Shown piece by piece: positions 9,190-21,500 of a stretch of 64,000 nucleotides of DNA (its first letter is position 1; each line of letters begins with the position of its first letter). A program made the position numbers and the translations under genes. Below the pieces are notes generated by a model. It made no database searches. It was given only the letters and a program-made list of their open reading frames with translations, and had not been told where the DNA came from. Origin of the DNA: Peronospora farinosa (lineage: Eukaryota > Oomycota > Peronosporomycetes > Peronosporales > Peronosporaceae); NCBI GenBank assembly GCA_947646735.1, contig CANTFK010000085.1, positions 155,972 through 219,971 on the forward strand. Reading direction: 5' to 3'.

Positions 9190-12100
9190 TCATGGGAGAG
9201 TCAGGCAACAGAAGTTTGTTCCCACCTTCAGCCGCAATTCAAGCACCCGTGGCGCTGGCAGTGCCTTTGTCAGAAGATCAGCTAGCATGTCGTGTGACTT
9301 TACGAAGCTTGGCTTGACGACTTCTTTCGTAGCATAATCCCGCAGAAACTTGAGCTTCACGTCCACATGTTTTGCACTTGCCGAGCTGGCCTCATTTTCA
9401 ATTTGTTTAATAGCGGCTTGATTGTCCATAGCAAGCACAATTGGCGTCTTCACTTGCAATCCTAGCTCAGAGAATAGTTCCTTTAGGCCAAGCACCTCTT
9501 GACCTCCTGCAGCTGCAGCGACAAACTCTGCTTCCGCAGTCGAGACTGCAACCGCCGACTGTTTTTTGCAGTGCCATCCGGCAGTCGCACCATTAACCAT
9601 TATTACTGCCGCGCTCACAGACTTATGGTCTTTTCGATCTCCAGCAAAGTCTGCGTCCGTGAAGCATGTGATGCGGACTGGGATCAAATTTCCCTCATCC
9701 ACACGTAGCTGCATTTTAAGGAATCGAGTGCCAATTAGGTACCGTGCGATTCGTTTGGCCAATTTTCAGTCTTGTATCGTTGGTGCATGGCATTGTCGTG
9801 TGGCCCTATGCACCGCAAAGCCGATATCAGGTCGCGTGCACCGGGCTACCCAGAGTAGACTCCCGACCAATGACTGAAATTCTCTTACGCTTGGTAGTCC
9901 AGCTTTGCCACTCGATATCACCGATAGAGCCACTGCTCCTTCCAGACTTGGCTCTTCATCTCCAATCGGCGATCTTACCGCGTTTTTGTTTTTAAGTCCG
10001 AAACGTGTGAGCATCTCAGCAATTGTGCTCTCCTGGTTCAATGCATAGCCTGGTCCGTCCGGCTCCACTTGCATGCCAATGAACTTGGCCGCCTCCCCCA
10101 GGTCCTTAAGCTCTAGCGCCTGCATGTCATCAAAGAAGGCATCCACGCGACATGTACTTGTCGCGGTCACCAGCAAATCGTCGACGTATGTTCCAATCAC
10201 TGTCGTTCCACCTGAATCCACTTTGTAAAATATACAAGTATCCGTGATACATTGCGCGAAATTTAGCTCGAGGAGTGTCTTTCTGAGCAGTTGATGCCAA
10301 AGGCGCCCGGCTTGTTTTAGCCCATATAAGCTTCGCTTAAGACGCAACGCAAGGTCCTTCACGCTTGACACGCCCAGCTTTTGCAACAAACTTGACGGAA
10401 CTCTCATGCCGTCGGGGACATATAGTAGAATGTCGTACTCTTCTTCGGTCATCGCTTTGACGTAGGCCGCTGGTACGTCTCCGTGCCTAGCGCGTACACC
10501 CCAAATCATCAAAAGAATTAAAATTACTCTGACGTTCCCTATTTCCATCACTGCAGCAAAAGTGAGGACAAAGTCAACCCCAAGTAGTTGCTCATTTCCA
10601 CACGCAACAAGACGCGCTTTAAACTTTTCAACTTGGCCGTCACCACGTCGTTTCTTCTTGTAAACCCACTTCGTGTGGAGCCGCTTGGCACCAGGCTCAC
10701 ACTTGATCAGCGTCCACGTCTCATTTGCTTCCAACGACCGCAGTTCTTCAACTTCTGCCTGCTCCCAAAGGTCACTGTGGGGGTCACGCCGGGCCTCTTT
10801 ATAAGACTTAGGGTCTGGCCCGTATTCAACTTCTAATGCGATCGATGTAGTCGCGGATCCTTCGACCACTGCTAGCACCATCAGACGAGGCTCTGATTCA
10901 ATCGACGGCACTTCTTCTTCAACCTCATCTGCCTCGATTTGTCGACGCGACTTCTTCTTTTTGCGCATAGATTGTCTAAGCTTGGAGCCCTCTGTAGTTT
11001 TCTTGGCATTTCGCGCGCCTTGCAAGCCGTCCAATGCCCCTTCGGGAATTGCGCTGCTGTCATGAGCATCATCACCGCCTGCTACAACGGTAGAATAACC
11101 GTTCTTTGTTCTCTGCAGTTCGTCGTCGCCAAACGTTTCGAGCGCCCGTCGAATTTGCTCGTTAGCAGCTGCTCCTAGCGTCTCGATTGCGCTGATGTGG
11201 CGCGTCGTCGTCACCTTTCGATCTTTTGATAGCAAAACCTTGTAACCTTTAGTTTCGTCATTTTTTTCAATGATATATCCTCTCACCGCGTGTCGCTCAA
11301 AATTCTTCTTCTTCGTATTACGAAAAACCATGCATGGCGACCCGAACACTACGATGTCGGTCAGGTCTGGAACTTGTCCAGTCAAAAGCTCGAGGGGTGA
11401 AGCCCTGTTCGCGTTCGCACGCGTTGGGCTGCGGTTGAGAATGTACGTAGCGTAGTCAGCTGCATCGCTCCAAAATGTGAGAGCAAATCCTGAGCCGAAG
11501 ATCATGCATCGAACCATGTTCATTATAGTTCGGTGCATACGCTCAGCTTTTCCGTTGCTGGCTTGATTTGCAGCTTCACTCACTTGACGAGCTACTCCTT
11601 GTCGATTACAAAGCAAGTCCACGTTAGCGTATTCACCTCCGCCATCAGTGCGGAGGACATGCACGCGACAGTCGAAACGTTTCTCGAAAAATACGAGAAA
11701 GTGATCAAACTTTTTGGCAGCTTGATCTTTTGTTTTTCCTGCAAACACACGCACGTAATTTGTCTTGTGATCCACGAAGTTGACCATATAGCGATTTCTG
11801 TGTCGATCGAGCGGCGTGATGGGCCCTTTCAAGTCACTGCAAATTACACCGCCTACGCGGTCGATTGGCGAGTTCTTTCCTGAATCTCGCTGTGGCTGTC
11901 GTGACTTGGTGGCTTTTCCTTCAACGCAGATTTGACAATGCACGCGCCTGAGGTCCGTGAGCTTAATTCCCGACTCGGGCTCTCGGGCCATACGCTCGAT
12001 GGTATCGAAAGACAAGTAGCCAAATCGAATGTGAAAATCCATCAGGGTGCCTTCTTGATATTCCGATGCAAGTGGCTGTCCGACGACTGCATTCATCACT

Positions 12101-13799
12101 ATGTCTGAAAATGTCTTTTTCTGTAACTGAGGAGAGCAGAGTTTTGCAACCAGCACGTTTGCTTCTAATTTTAGGTGACATACCACTTGAGACGGTGAGC
12201 CCTTTGCAATAACCATGCTTCCATGACGCGATTCAATGCGACATCCTTGCTTAGCCAATATCCCAAACGATATTAAATTACGCGATAGAAGCGGCGCAAA
12301 ATACACGTTGCTCATCTTAAGCTCGAACTCTTTCCCTTCGGCAATACCGATAAGCGTCACAGTGCCCTTCTTTGTAACTTGAAGCCGCTCGCCGTTTGGA
12401 AGGAGTAGCCAGTTGGTCTCGTTACAGTCCACGGCGTGTTCCAGCATCGAGACGTCGCGAACCAAGTGTCTACTTGCACCGCTGTCCAAAATCCAGTGAT
12501 CCAACTCCACAGCGTCCCCATGCGCTGCAAGCTCCCAGCGAGTCTTCTCACCGGCACTGACGCTGTCTTTCTTTTTCTTGAATTTGCACTCTCTGGCTAT
12601 GTGGCCGGGTTTTCCGCACGTAAAACATTTTCTTGACTCGCCCACTGCATTTACGACGCCCTTTACGTGATTCCTTATCGGGCGATCATCATCCTCAATC
12701 TCTTGCGCCCATGCCACGAGTTCTTGTGCATGGTGAAGATAGTCAGTGCGACCTGGATCATATCGTCCCATAATCGCAACCTTCATGTGTGGCGCAGCGT
12801 ACTTCACGACGCTTTCAAGTACCAGTTTCTCGCTGGTCTCACTCGAATGCATGAGCGCCGTGAGGTATAACAAGTGCTCGGTCCACGAACGCGAGCTGCT
12901 CTTTTTTGCCCCGTACAGATGCACAGCTTGGTGATGGGAAATGTTCACTTTAAAAGCGAGCCACAGCTGCTCGAGCAGATATGCGATACTTTGGTTACGC
13001 ATCCACCATCCTTCAATGTGTGCTTGATAATACTGCAAGGCCGTTCCCTCCAGGTGCTGCTGGAGCTTGTTCGCCTTAACTCGTTCAGTCCATTTGTACC
13101 CGCACCCGAACTCAGCCATCTCAATGGCCTCAATGAATAGTAGCGCCCACTGGCGAAATCCACTTCCCAGTCCTTTGTATTTCTCCACTCCGCTGAACTT
13201 TCCGATCATCAACTTTGAGCCTCGAGCGTTGGGCACGCGATGTCCACCAAGACCCGGCAAGCAGCCAGGGTCTGCGTACGGCGTTGGGGGCGGTGCTTGT
13301 TGATGATGCGCCTGAGCTTAATACTCTGCTTGCGCTTGGGCTGCCGCTTGTGCTTCCAACGCGGCTTGTGCCTCCGCCGAACCTTGATTAACCCGCGTCT
13401 GTACTTCGGCGCGCCTGTAAAAGCTCCCAGCCCAAACGGTCCCATACCGGACAGCTCGTCGATCTGCATTGGCGTACGCCCTAGCGCACTGCCTCCATCT
13501 ATTGCGCGACGAAAATAGCTCCCAGCGAATGCCACTTGCACCACGTTGCGCCCATCCGTTTGTCGCCCAGGTTGAGCATGTTGCATGCGTGGCGAGACAG
13601 GCGAAGCGTTTGACACGCTTACACTAGCTCTTTCAATAGTGTCTATGCGTGTTTCCAACCGCGTGAGTGCTGCGAGCACGCGCTCCATGTCGGACAGTGA
13701 CGTCTCCTGGTCAGCGTCGCTCCTTTCGCGAGCGACTCCTCCGGTCGGGGGTGTTCGTACCTCGCCGACAGAATGCTCAGACCCGTCGCTTGGGCTCAT
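9190..13799 (-). pseudogene. Copia Gag-Pol polyprotein, disrupted
   Basis: Starts at ATG 13799, which lies inside the primer site (MSPSDGS). Gag has an N-terminal coiled region, a UBN2-like capsid region and one zinc knuckle CFTCGKPGHIAREC. Protease follows with ILDSGASRHL, then integrase with the HHCC zinc domain, a D,D,E core and LNRSPT, a charged linker (SMRKKKKSRRQIEAD), RT with YVDDLL, and RNase H with FTDADFAGD and STAEAEF. I count three lesions: a -1-type frameshift near 13400, TAA at 13318-13320, and TGA at 9766-9768 where Trp is expected. Between 13317 and 9769 the frame is open for over 1180 codons, so decay is recent. Confidence 0.9.
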
Positions 13800-13803
13800 A
13801 ACC
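13788..13803 (-). other. Primer-binding site of the Copia element, half-tRNA initiator-Met type
   Basis: Directly inside LTR3 the minus strand reads GGTTATGAGCCCAAGC. Its complement GCTTGGGCTCATAACC looks like the anticodon arm of an initiator Met tRNA, including the CAT anticodon, rather than the 3' CCA end. Drosophila copia is known to prime this way from a cut tRNA. The ATG inside this site is the gag start codon. Confidence 0.7.
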
Positions 13804-14045
13804 TGTTGAAAACTAAAAAACGCATGACAAAATGACTTTACTTACGGACGCGTGCCAGACGCGTTTCGGCCCGCCGCCGCGGGCCTCCTCAGTGGCTTAC
13901 CGATCGCAAAGTGATCCTACTTAGTGCAGTGGCATCTGCCGCTGCAACACAGTCTACCTATGCATCGAACATTCTAGAACTACATAGAATAGACTATTCT
14001 AGAACAACCAGTACCCGGCTAGATACGAAGTTCCACTTTCCAACA
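13804..14045 (-). repeat. LTR3 of the Copia composite (upstream, 242 bp)
   Basis: Begins TGTTGAAAAC and ends CTTTCCAACA on the plus strand. It is close to LTR1 but with one base change in the first ten and a 25-bp gap. It is followed by CGTAG, the partner of CATAG before LTR1. Confidence 0.9.
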
Positions 14046-14808
14046 CGTAGTACGTCGGTATCGGTTATCAAACAATGCCCACACTCAATATTCCTCAAAA
14101 TGAAGTATCAAAACACATTTTATGCTGGCTTACAACCGTGACTTAATGTTTGGATCTAATTATTTAACTGTCGTGTAACCCCGTTACAGGTGTCGTAAGT
14201 CATGGCATATCAATGTCGTACTTAGTACACCGAGCTACACTTCGCTACGTATGGAATCCGAGCCTCGAGCTGGCAAGTGTACATTGCCACCTACGGACAT
14301 AAAGGGTTCGTTGATCATCATGTGGTGTACCTTTGATCCACTGCTGAGGTCTTAGCGCAAGTTCGTCCCAAATCAACTTATCAAATTGAAACCTTGACAC
14401 AAAGGAGATGAGAGGACTATTGGAGACAAAAGTGAGCAAAGGATAACGATGGAATGCAGCTGCAAATTTGCATGCAGATGCGATGCTTGAGTCTCTTTGT
14501 AGGAGAACTGACGTCGCCAGCTCAGCAAAGATGCCAAAGTCATTGCGGCGAGTATGGACACTGTGAACACAGTGTACATACATGCACCGCTGACGACATG
14601 GAATCTGGTGCAGCGTCCATGTCGTCAGCGCTGCATCAATAGGAGCATCTGAATGATGGCGAGCTCTATGAAGTAGAGGATCAGGTCGGGGGAGTCGCAT
14701 AGCAGGGCGCGCAGTTCAAGACGTAGTATGGTCATATCGACTACTCTTAAACGACTGCTGCATCATTATTATCGGCCTCTTTATATTAACTCGAATGGAA
14801 ATTTGCTT
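14046..14808. other. Intergenic region between the Copia composite and the host island
   Basis: No gene that I can support. A fragment at 14164-14182 with GTGTAACCCCGTTACA resembles the terminal inverted motif of the other Gypsy LTR family seen at 28972 and 48203-48236, so a small LTR relic is likely. A minus-strand frame of 151 codons at 14245-14700 shows no family motif and its composition looks random. Confidence 0.5.
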
Positions 14809-15305
14809 TTATGCAGCGGAGCTGGTTAACGTCGGCAAATTCACACAACCTGCGTATAATCGACAGGATTCGTCACCACCCTCGGTAATGTCTGTACAGA
14901 GTCTGCAACAGTGCCTATTGTTCAAAAACTTCTGAAAAGCCCACTGTGCCTCCTCAATTTCATTCAAGGGGCTTGAAAAGGCGAGACGAGATTCAATATT
15001 TCTCGAAATTATCACAAGCTCGTGACCTTGAACTTCCTTTGGTTCCACCCTGAAGCTGAATTTGCATGCTTGGTCACATTTCATCTCATCCCCAAAGCCT
15101 CGCAGCTTGGTCGCTTCAGCCCCATCCAGCCATACACGGTTTGTTTTCAAGTTGCAGCTCAACAAAAAAGTCAACACCATCTTTCAAGTCATTTTCTCTT
15201 TAGCTCCATCACCTCTTTTCACAAACTTTGCCCCTCCACGGGTATAGAGATGATTTGTCTTTCTCTGACTCTTAGCATCACCATCTTCCCCTCAGGAATT
15301 GACAT
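14809..15305 (-). pseudogene. Unrecognised protein-coding remnant, probably frameshifted
   Basis: I do not recognise this. The longest frame (14809-15180) has non-random composition with several Cys residues (MKCDQACKFSF, NNRHCCRLC). Just upstream, a second frame reads DGVDFFVELQLENKPC and a third reads YTRGGAKFVKRGDGAKEKM. All three look like protein, but the switches fall without clear GT-AG sites, so frameshifts are more likely than introns. A possible ATG is at 15305. It is divergent from the large GTPase gene, and the two would share a 220-bp upstream region. It could instead be a real gene with introns I have not resolved. Confidence 0.35.
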
Positions 15306-15528
15306 TTTGTGATAAATGTGATGACGAAAAACTTTACTGTTTGCTACAAAGGATTGAAACAATTAGATGTATCGAAATAATCGTATCGGTGATGTATGAT
15401 CGTTTAGGTACAAGCTTAATTCTTTTGTCGTACACCCGTTGGGTTTTGGAAAGTGTTTGGAAAGTTGAGCAAGTAACAGTAATCTTTGATTTAGCTCGTC
15501 AGTATTCTATTTGCTACAGGCAGACAAG

Positions 15529-18500
15529 ATGGAAAGTCTTCAACATGCAGAATCAAGCTTTGAAAACGAATCCGCAGCACCGGAAAAATATCTCTTTCGC
15601 CTAATGAAACTAGTGCGAGAAACCCAATGCGAGATGGAGGTGATAAAGCCCGTGCTGGATGAATTGGAAGTCATGCGATTGTGTTGCAGCTTTGGAATGA
15701 TGTCGTCCGTGAATGCCAAAGATTTCAACTATAGTGCTTTGCACGCACGCGAGTTTGATGATGACTTTGTTCGATTTCTTCGATTTGAGCTGCTGGAAAA
15801 TTCATGTCCAGGACACGTCAACATGAAGGGATTTTTTGGAAAACAAACACAAGTTTCAGAGGCTTTGGTTGACATGAAAGCGTGTTCTAGGGAGACACTT
15901 GCGTCACTCACTGAAGCCAATGAAGGCATTTACTGTGTAAAGGTCATTGCCGACCAAAGTGAAGCTCAAGGGAACGAAGACGAGAAGCCTAGTCTGGTGG
16001 TGTTCTCCTGGATCCGTGACACGCAGTTTGAGCCGCAACGGCTTCGGAACACGCCAGCATTTGTACTGCGTTTTCTTACGGGATTGACCCCTGACATTAT
16101 CTGTTGCACCTCACCATCCGACATGGAACAGATAAAGACAGCAATGGCGTCTTCGAATGACCAACGAGACGACGATCTGTCTTCATACTCCGTCTCATTC
16201 CATATTGAGAAGCAAGAGGACCAGCCTGATAGTACTGAGTGTATGGCAGTGTCCTCAATCGATTTGGAAAACATTCCTGATGATTGCTCCGAAATTTGCT
16301 TGATAAAAGGAAGTTACCCAGCTATCGCCATCACGAAAACGATGAGCTCTGCAATCCGTACTGTGCCAGTTCGACACACGTTTCACGTGCCAGGATCGTT
16401 TCCAGAGTGGCTAAAAGATGAATCGAAGGACTTCCGAATTGATTTAAGCCATGGAATTGTTCGATCAGTAAAACTCGCCCAAAATATTCTGAAAAAATTT
16501 GAGATGTGGCCCGAAGATGAAGTGAATGCTTGCCGAGATGCTCATGAGAAAAAATTGAACGATGATTACGACGCAGCAACTATGAAGCTGAAAACTGAGA
16601 TTGCAGAAAAAAAGACGGTGGTTGATAACGTATCGAATGAGTTGTTTCGTCTCCGCGCTGTTGGGACGTCGAATGCAGAATCTGATGTTTCTTCGCAGAC
16701 AGCCTTCGCAGCCTATGAGGCATTTCGAGAATGGCTCAAGTCAACGTGCTCTTGGAAAATTGATCGCAAGATTGAATTGAGCTTAGACACACCGACGCGC
16801 TTTCAAGAAATAATGGGTGTGCTGTTTGAACTGTATTCTCGTGGTCATGAAGGTGAACTGAGCAAGATAATAGAAATGTGCGCTACTAACTCCAAAGCAG
16901 AGATCTTGAAAGCCATCAAGAATCGCAACTTAGAGAAAAAGAGTTCCGATTCGAAAAAGGTGGTTGTAGATGGCGAAGAACAAAAGGCAATGTGGCAATC
17001 ATTTTTAGTGTCAACTGCTGGACCCTTGGACAAACTACGAACGAAATGGTGGCTTGCTTTGGAAAGCGTGCTTGCCACAGTTAGTGAAGAGCGACTAAAA
17101 GATCTGAAGAGTGCGAAAAAGCATGCCAAGACTGCCTGGTATGATGATCAGAAGGTGGTCATCGCAAACAAATTTAATGAGCTGCGTAAAGCTTTATTGT
17201 CGAGAGACGGATTGTTGCTGTCTGTTAGCGCACATACCCGTGGCAAAAGAACTGTTCTGTGTGAAGGAACCAGAGAGGTTCATGCTCCACCTACTGCTTA
17301 TCACGATATTGTAAAGTTGAATACGCAAGAAAGGAAACTGAAAAGAGCTGACGAGCGACAGGAATATCTGGGTCGGCTTCTACTCGAACCAGACACAAAT
17401 CATGTGGCAATTTTTACCGTTAAGGTGCGATCTGTAGTGCATATTTGTACAGGAAGCGAGCGCATGGCTGCAAAGTTAATCCATTTCCCGGTGACTACAA
17501 ACTCTCGTCGACCTCCACGCGCTAATGAAAAGGTCGTTCGCACATTTGGCAAATTTGCCTCAGCTTGTGACTACGACGCCCGGAATCGAGTTTTAACATT
17601 CCTTTCGAAAGAATCGGTGGGGATCTATAAGTTTGATGAGTCGTTCAAGCGTTTGGATTGTATGAAACATATTGATTTGGATGTTCGCTCGACGCTTACA
17701 GATCTCCCATTCACGGATGTCCTATTATTAGATAGCACGGTGTACGTGACCGACTCGAGTGGAAGCTCTCAAGGTATTGACATGCACAACGATCAAACGT
17801 CAAGCGTCATGAGTGTGCACGCTGGCACTGAAGTGGATGTTTCGCACAGCCGTCTGCTGGAACTAGCCGATCACCTAGCCGTTGGAGTTGTGTCGTGCGC
17901 ACCAAGTGATGATGGAGCTTTTGAAGGGAATCTTGAGTGCAATTCTCGAGACGATCACCGCGCCCTACCGATCTTGCCTCTTGGTGTGAAATTTCTGACG
18001 GACAAAGTAAGTGCCCAATGTGTCGATGACAAAGTGCTCGTTCTGGACCCCTTGGCACAAAAGGTATATGTATTTTCCATCCAAGTGACTGTGCGTAGTG
18101 ATTCGTACCGAATGCGGCAATCTGACACCACAGGGTCAAAGTCCGATGACCCTGAATCAAGCAATGCTGAATGCCCACGGAAGCAACACTGGATGTACAC
18201 GTTTTACCACGTATTCGAGAAGTTTCCTGTTCGCAGCTCTCTGGATCGTAGTGCACCATCACTTGTGTCGCTTCTTATCGCTTGCCCTGGCGTCGAGAAC
18301 ACCGCTTCTGCTCTTGAGAGCTACCACGATTTTCTATCGCTGCTCATGAGCGACCTAATGGAATTGAACAAGCCCCTACACGGACTAAATCTAACGAAAG
18401 ATCTTAAAGTGCAGCGTTCGTTGTTGGGGGTGACTTTCGATTCAAAGTCGCTCAAGTCTTTTTTTCAGACGCTCATCACATTCCTGCCAGTTCAAATATG

Positions 18501-21500
18501 TCGTGCCGAAGGAAATGCATTAACAGTATTGCATGATGGAATGGATCAGTCATTGGATGAGCTAGATGTGGACGTTCAGGCGTGGGGGGCAGCCGACATT
18601 GCAGAGTCGGTTCGATTTGGTCTTTTATCCCCTCTACTATGTGCCTGGCGAGGTCGTTGCGTAGTGATCACGTCAATGGGTAAACAGTCTACCGGAAAGA
18701 GCTACTTTTTAAATCACCTTACGGGATCATCGTTCGCTATCGCCGGGAACCGTTGTACTGATGGCGCGTGGATGACGTTACGCATCATGCAAGATATCTT
18801 GTTAGTGGTTTTGGATTTCGAAGGTCTCGGGTCTTTTGAGCGTACTGATCAAGAGGATGTGTTTTTGTCGGTGTTAAATGCTTCAGTGTCAATGTTCACG
18901 ATTTTTCGCATGGAAATGAGATTCGATAAAGACATTGATGGGCTGTTCACCAAGTTTCAGAAGGGAATCAATCTATTGAAGAATGACGAGCGGCTTTTTC
19001 AAGGAACTTTGTACATGAGTGTGAAAGACGTTAATCCGAACGATCGTCAGGGCGTGCTAGCGGAGTTTCGACGCAAGTTCCAGAAGCTGCTGACTGCCAA
19101 TCGTGAGCAGAATTTCCTCACAGAGATGTATTCCGGCAAACTGGGAATCAATTGCTCCCCGCCTCTAGGGACCTTGGGCTATTATGAATCATTGCGTCAC
19201 GCGCGACAGTTGATTGAAAAACTTGTCAAAGACTCTGAATCATTGCGCGGATTTAAGAGCGGGAGCTCTTTCCACGATTGTATTCGTTTGGTACTGGCAA
19301 AAATATCAATTCTGGATTGGACTGCTGTCGATAAAAGCTCTCAGCGACTGGAGATGAATGAGCTTCATCGAAAATTGCCTGGCGCTATCCGCACGGGGTG
19401 CTTGATTCCTTTAGAGGCCCAATTAAAAGACGAAAACCTGCCGCAGTGTCTCAAAGACCCTCTTCTTCACGACGAGAATGTTGTTTCCATGCTGGCTTTG
19501 AAAGAGCTTAGCCGTGACTATCCTGAATTGTCCGATAGCTGGGCAAATGCTGATCAAGAAGTGACTTTGGATGAAATAAATGACGAAGACATCGACTTTG
19601 GTCCTTCCGTCTGCATTCACGCTAGTGTTGACTCAAACCACATCCACTTCACTCTTTTGAGCCTGTTCCAGCGTTACTTGGCGTTAACCTCAAAAGGTTC
19701 GCTGGAAAAGATTGTCGACAAAGACTATGCAAACTTTGATGCAATCTTGTCGTTCTTGGTTCGACGTCGAAAAACGAAGGTGATCTTGTGGGTGAAGCAA
19801 TTCTTGGGCGCGGAACGTTTTTTAGATGAATGGGAGCAGATAGAGCAGACTTATTTTCTTCCGTTCGAGGCTCAATTCAAAAGATGCTTACACTCTTGCG
19901 CCAAGTGTCAACTTCAGTGCATGCGATCCGTATGCCATTTATTTAATGAAGAGCACGATTGCGGTATGAGTCATGTGTGCCGCGGACTGTGTGAGTACTG
20001 TATGCGGAATTATCAACCCGGGAAAGAGATGCCTCATTGTGTTGGTAAGGCTGGCCATGAAGGAAAGTGCGATTGCGCGAAGGGTGATCATACCTGCGGA
20101 GCTGAGTGTAGTCTGGTGGGTGCTTCCAACTGCGGTGGGCTTTGTGTGATGCTTCAAGGACATGACGGAGATCATCGGTGTTCTGTGAAGCAGCACGCAT
20201 GTGGAGCTGCATGTAGCGCGACCAACTGCGGTGGCAAATGCATTTTAAACACTGAACATAGCCACACTGTGCATAAGTGCCCTGAAACACAGTGCATTCA
20301 CGTGTGTGAGATGGATAGCTGCAAGGAGCGGTGCAGTACCGCTAACCATTTTCATGGCCAACCCAGCTTGTGGGCGAAATTTGCCGAGGAGAATGGGCAA
20401 CCGGCTGACGATGCCGCATTTCTTACGATTGATAAAGGACTGCTTCACTTGTGCAACTCGCGTCACGCGTGCACTGCAACATGTGAAGCGGATGGGGTCT
20501 GTAGCAAGACTGTTCAGGTATCTACGAGCAAATTCTCGGGGGCATGTGACTCTTTTGATTATGAGCTAAAGCAAATGGTCGCAGTTCGCAACAAGTGTGT
20601 CATTGTTCTTCAGCCAGGACAAATAAATCACGATGGATGTCCTCACTCATGTGTGAAGCTGCTTACGGATGGGACCAAAACTGTTCACGGATGCGGAGTG
20701 AGGTGTTCAGCTTGCGAGTATTATTGCGATAAACCTGTCGGACATGACGGGGACCACTCAGCTGCACATGGGAATATGCGCAACATGCACTTTGTTGCTC
20801 AAGATCGTGTTATTCCTTGGGAAAACCGCAAGTATGAGGTTGGAGAGAAAGGAATTGCCGAAATGTGCAACATGTTCTGTTCTTCGGCAGGACGGGGTCA
20901 TGTTCACTATTTGAAGTGCGACAGAGCAGCCTCGTCTAGTTGTGTATACTCTGGTTTACCAGACCAACGTCGCCACTGTCATCTCGAGCTGAAGCCACAT
21001 CCGAAACATGAGGTGGATGAAGTTTTACATGAAAAGTATTGGAAGACGATAGGATGGGAGGATCCCTGTCGATCTGCCGCCGAACGCCTTGTGTTTGGTA
21101 AATGTCCTTACTTGTGTGATGCTCCTGAGCACAATGGTGAAGACAAGTCACCATCCTACTGTGACTTGGATGTATGGCATGATCCGATTGCCACTTCAAC
21201 AATTACTAAACGTGAGGGATATACAATCGTCAGTGGGCATCGCTTTGTGTGTTCTCACACTTCCGTGACAGGTTTAATTCACCATGTGTTTGTATTGGAC
21301 TGTTCGGGGTCAATGCGAGGGAAGCCGTGGCAGAAACTGGTTGAGGGTGTTCGTAAATACATACTAAGTCGATTGGCAAGTGGTGCAACGCAAGATCTCG
21401 TCTCAGTGGTCACTTTTGGGAATCAAGGAATTATCGAGTATGAACGTGTCCCGATTGAATCGGCTCCTTATCGACGCATTGAATTCCACGGAGGTGGAAC

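Larger units (their letters stand above)
8197..14045 (-). mobile_element. Ty1/Copia composite with three LTRs
   Basis: Minus-strand element in the order LTR3, primer site, gag-pol, purine tract, LTR2, a second primer site, a 510-bp internal segment, a second purine tract and LTR1. LTR1 (8197-8463) and LTR3 (13804-14045) are nearly the same apart from a 25-bp gap, while LTR2 (8974-9177) is a different sequence sharing only its ends. The outer flanks read CATAG (8192-8196) and CGTAG (14046-14050), a 5-bp target duplication with one change. This suggests the whole array is bounded as one insertion. Coding order gag, protease, integrase, RT, RNase H is that of Copia. Confidence 0.9.

Noticed and set aside
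15511..15528. Start of the giant GTPase at 15511
   Set aside because: That codon is TTG; the first ATG in frame is 15529, and a splice acceptor-like CTACAG lies between them.
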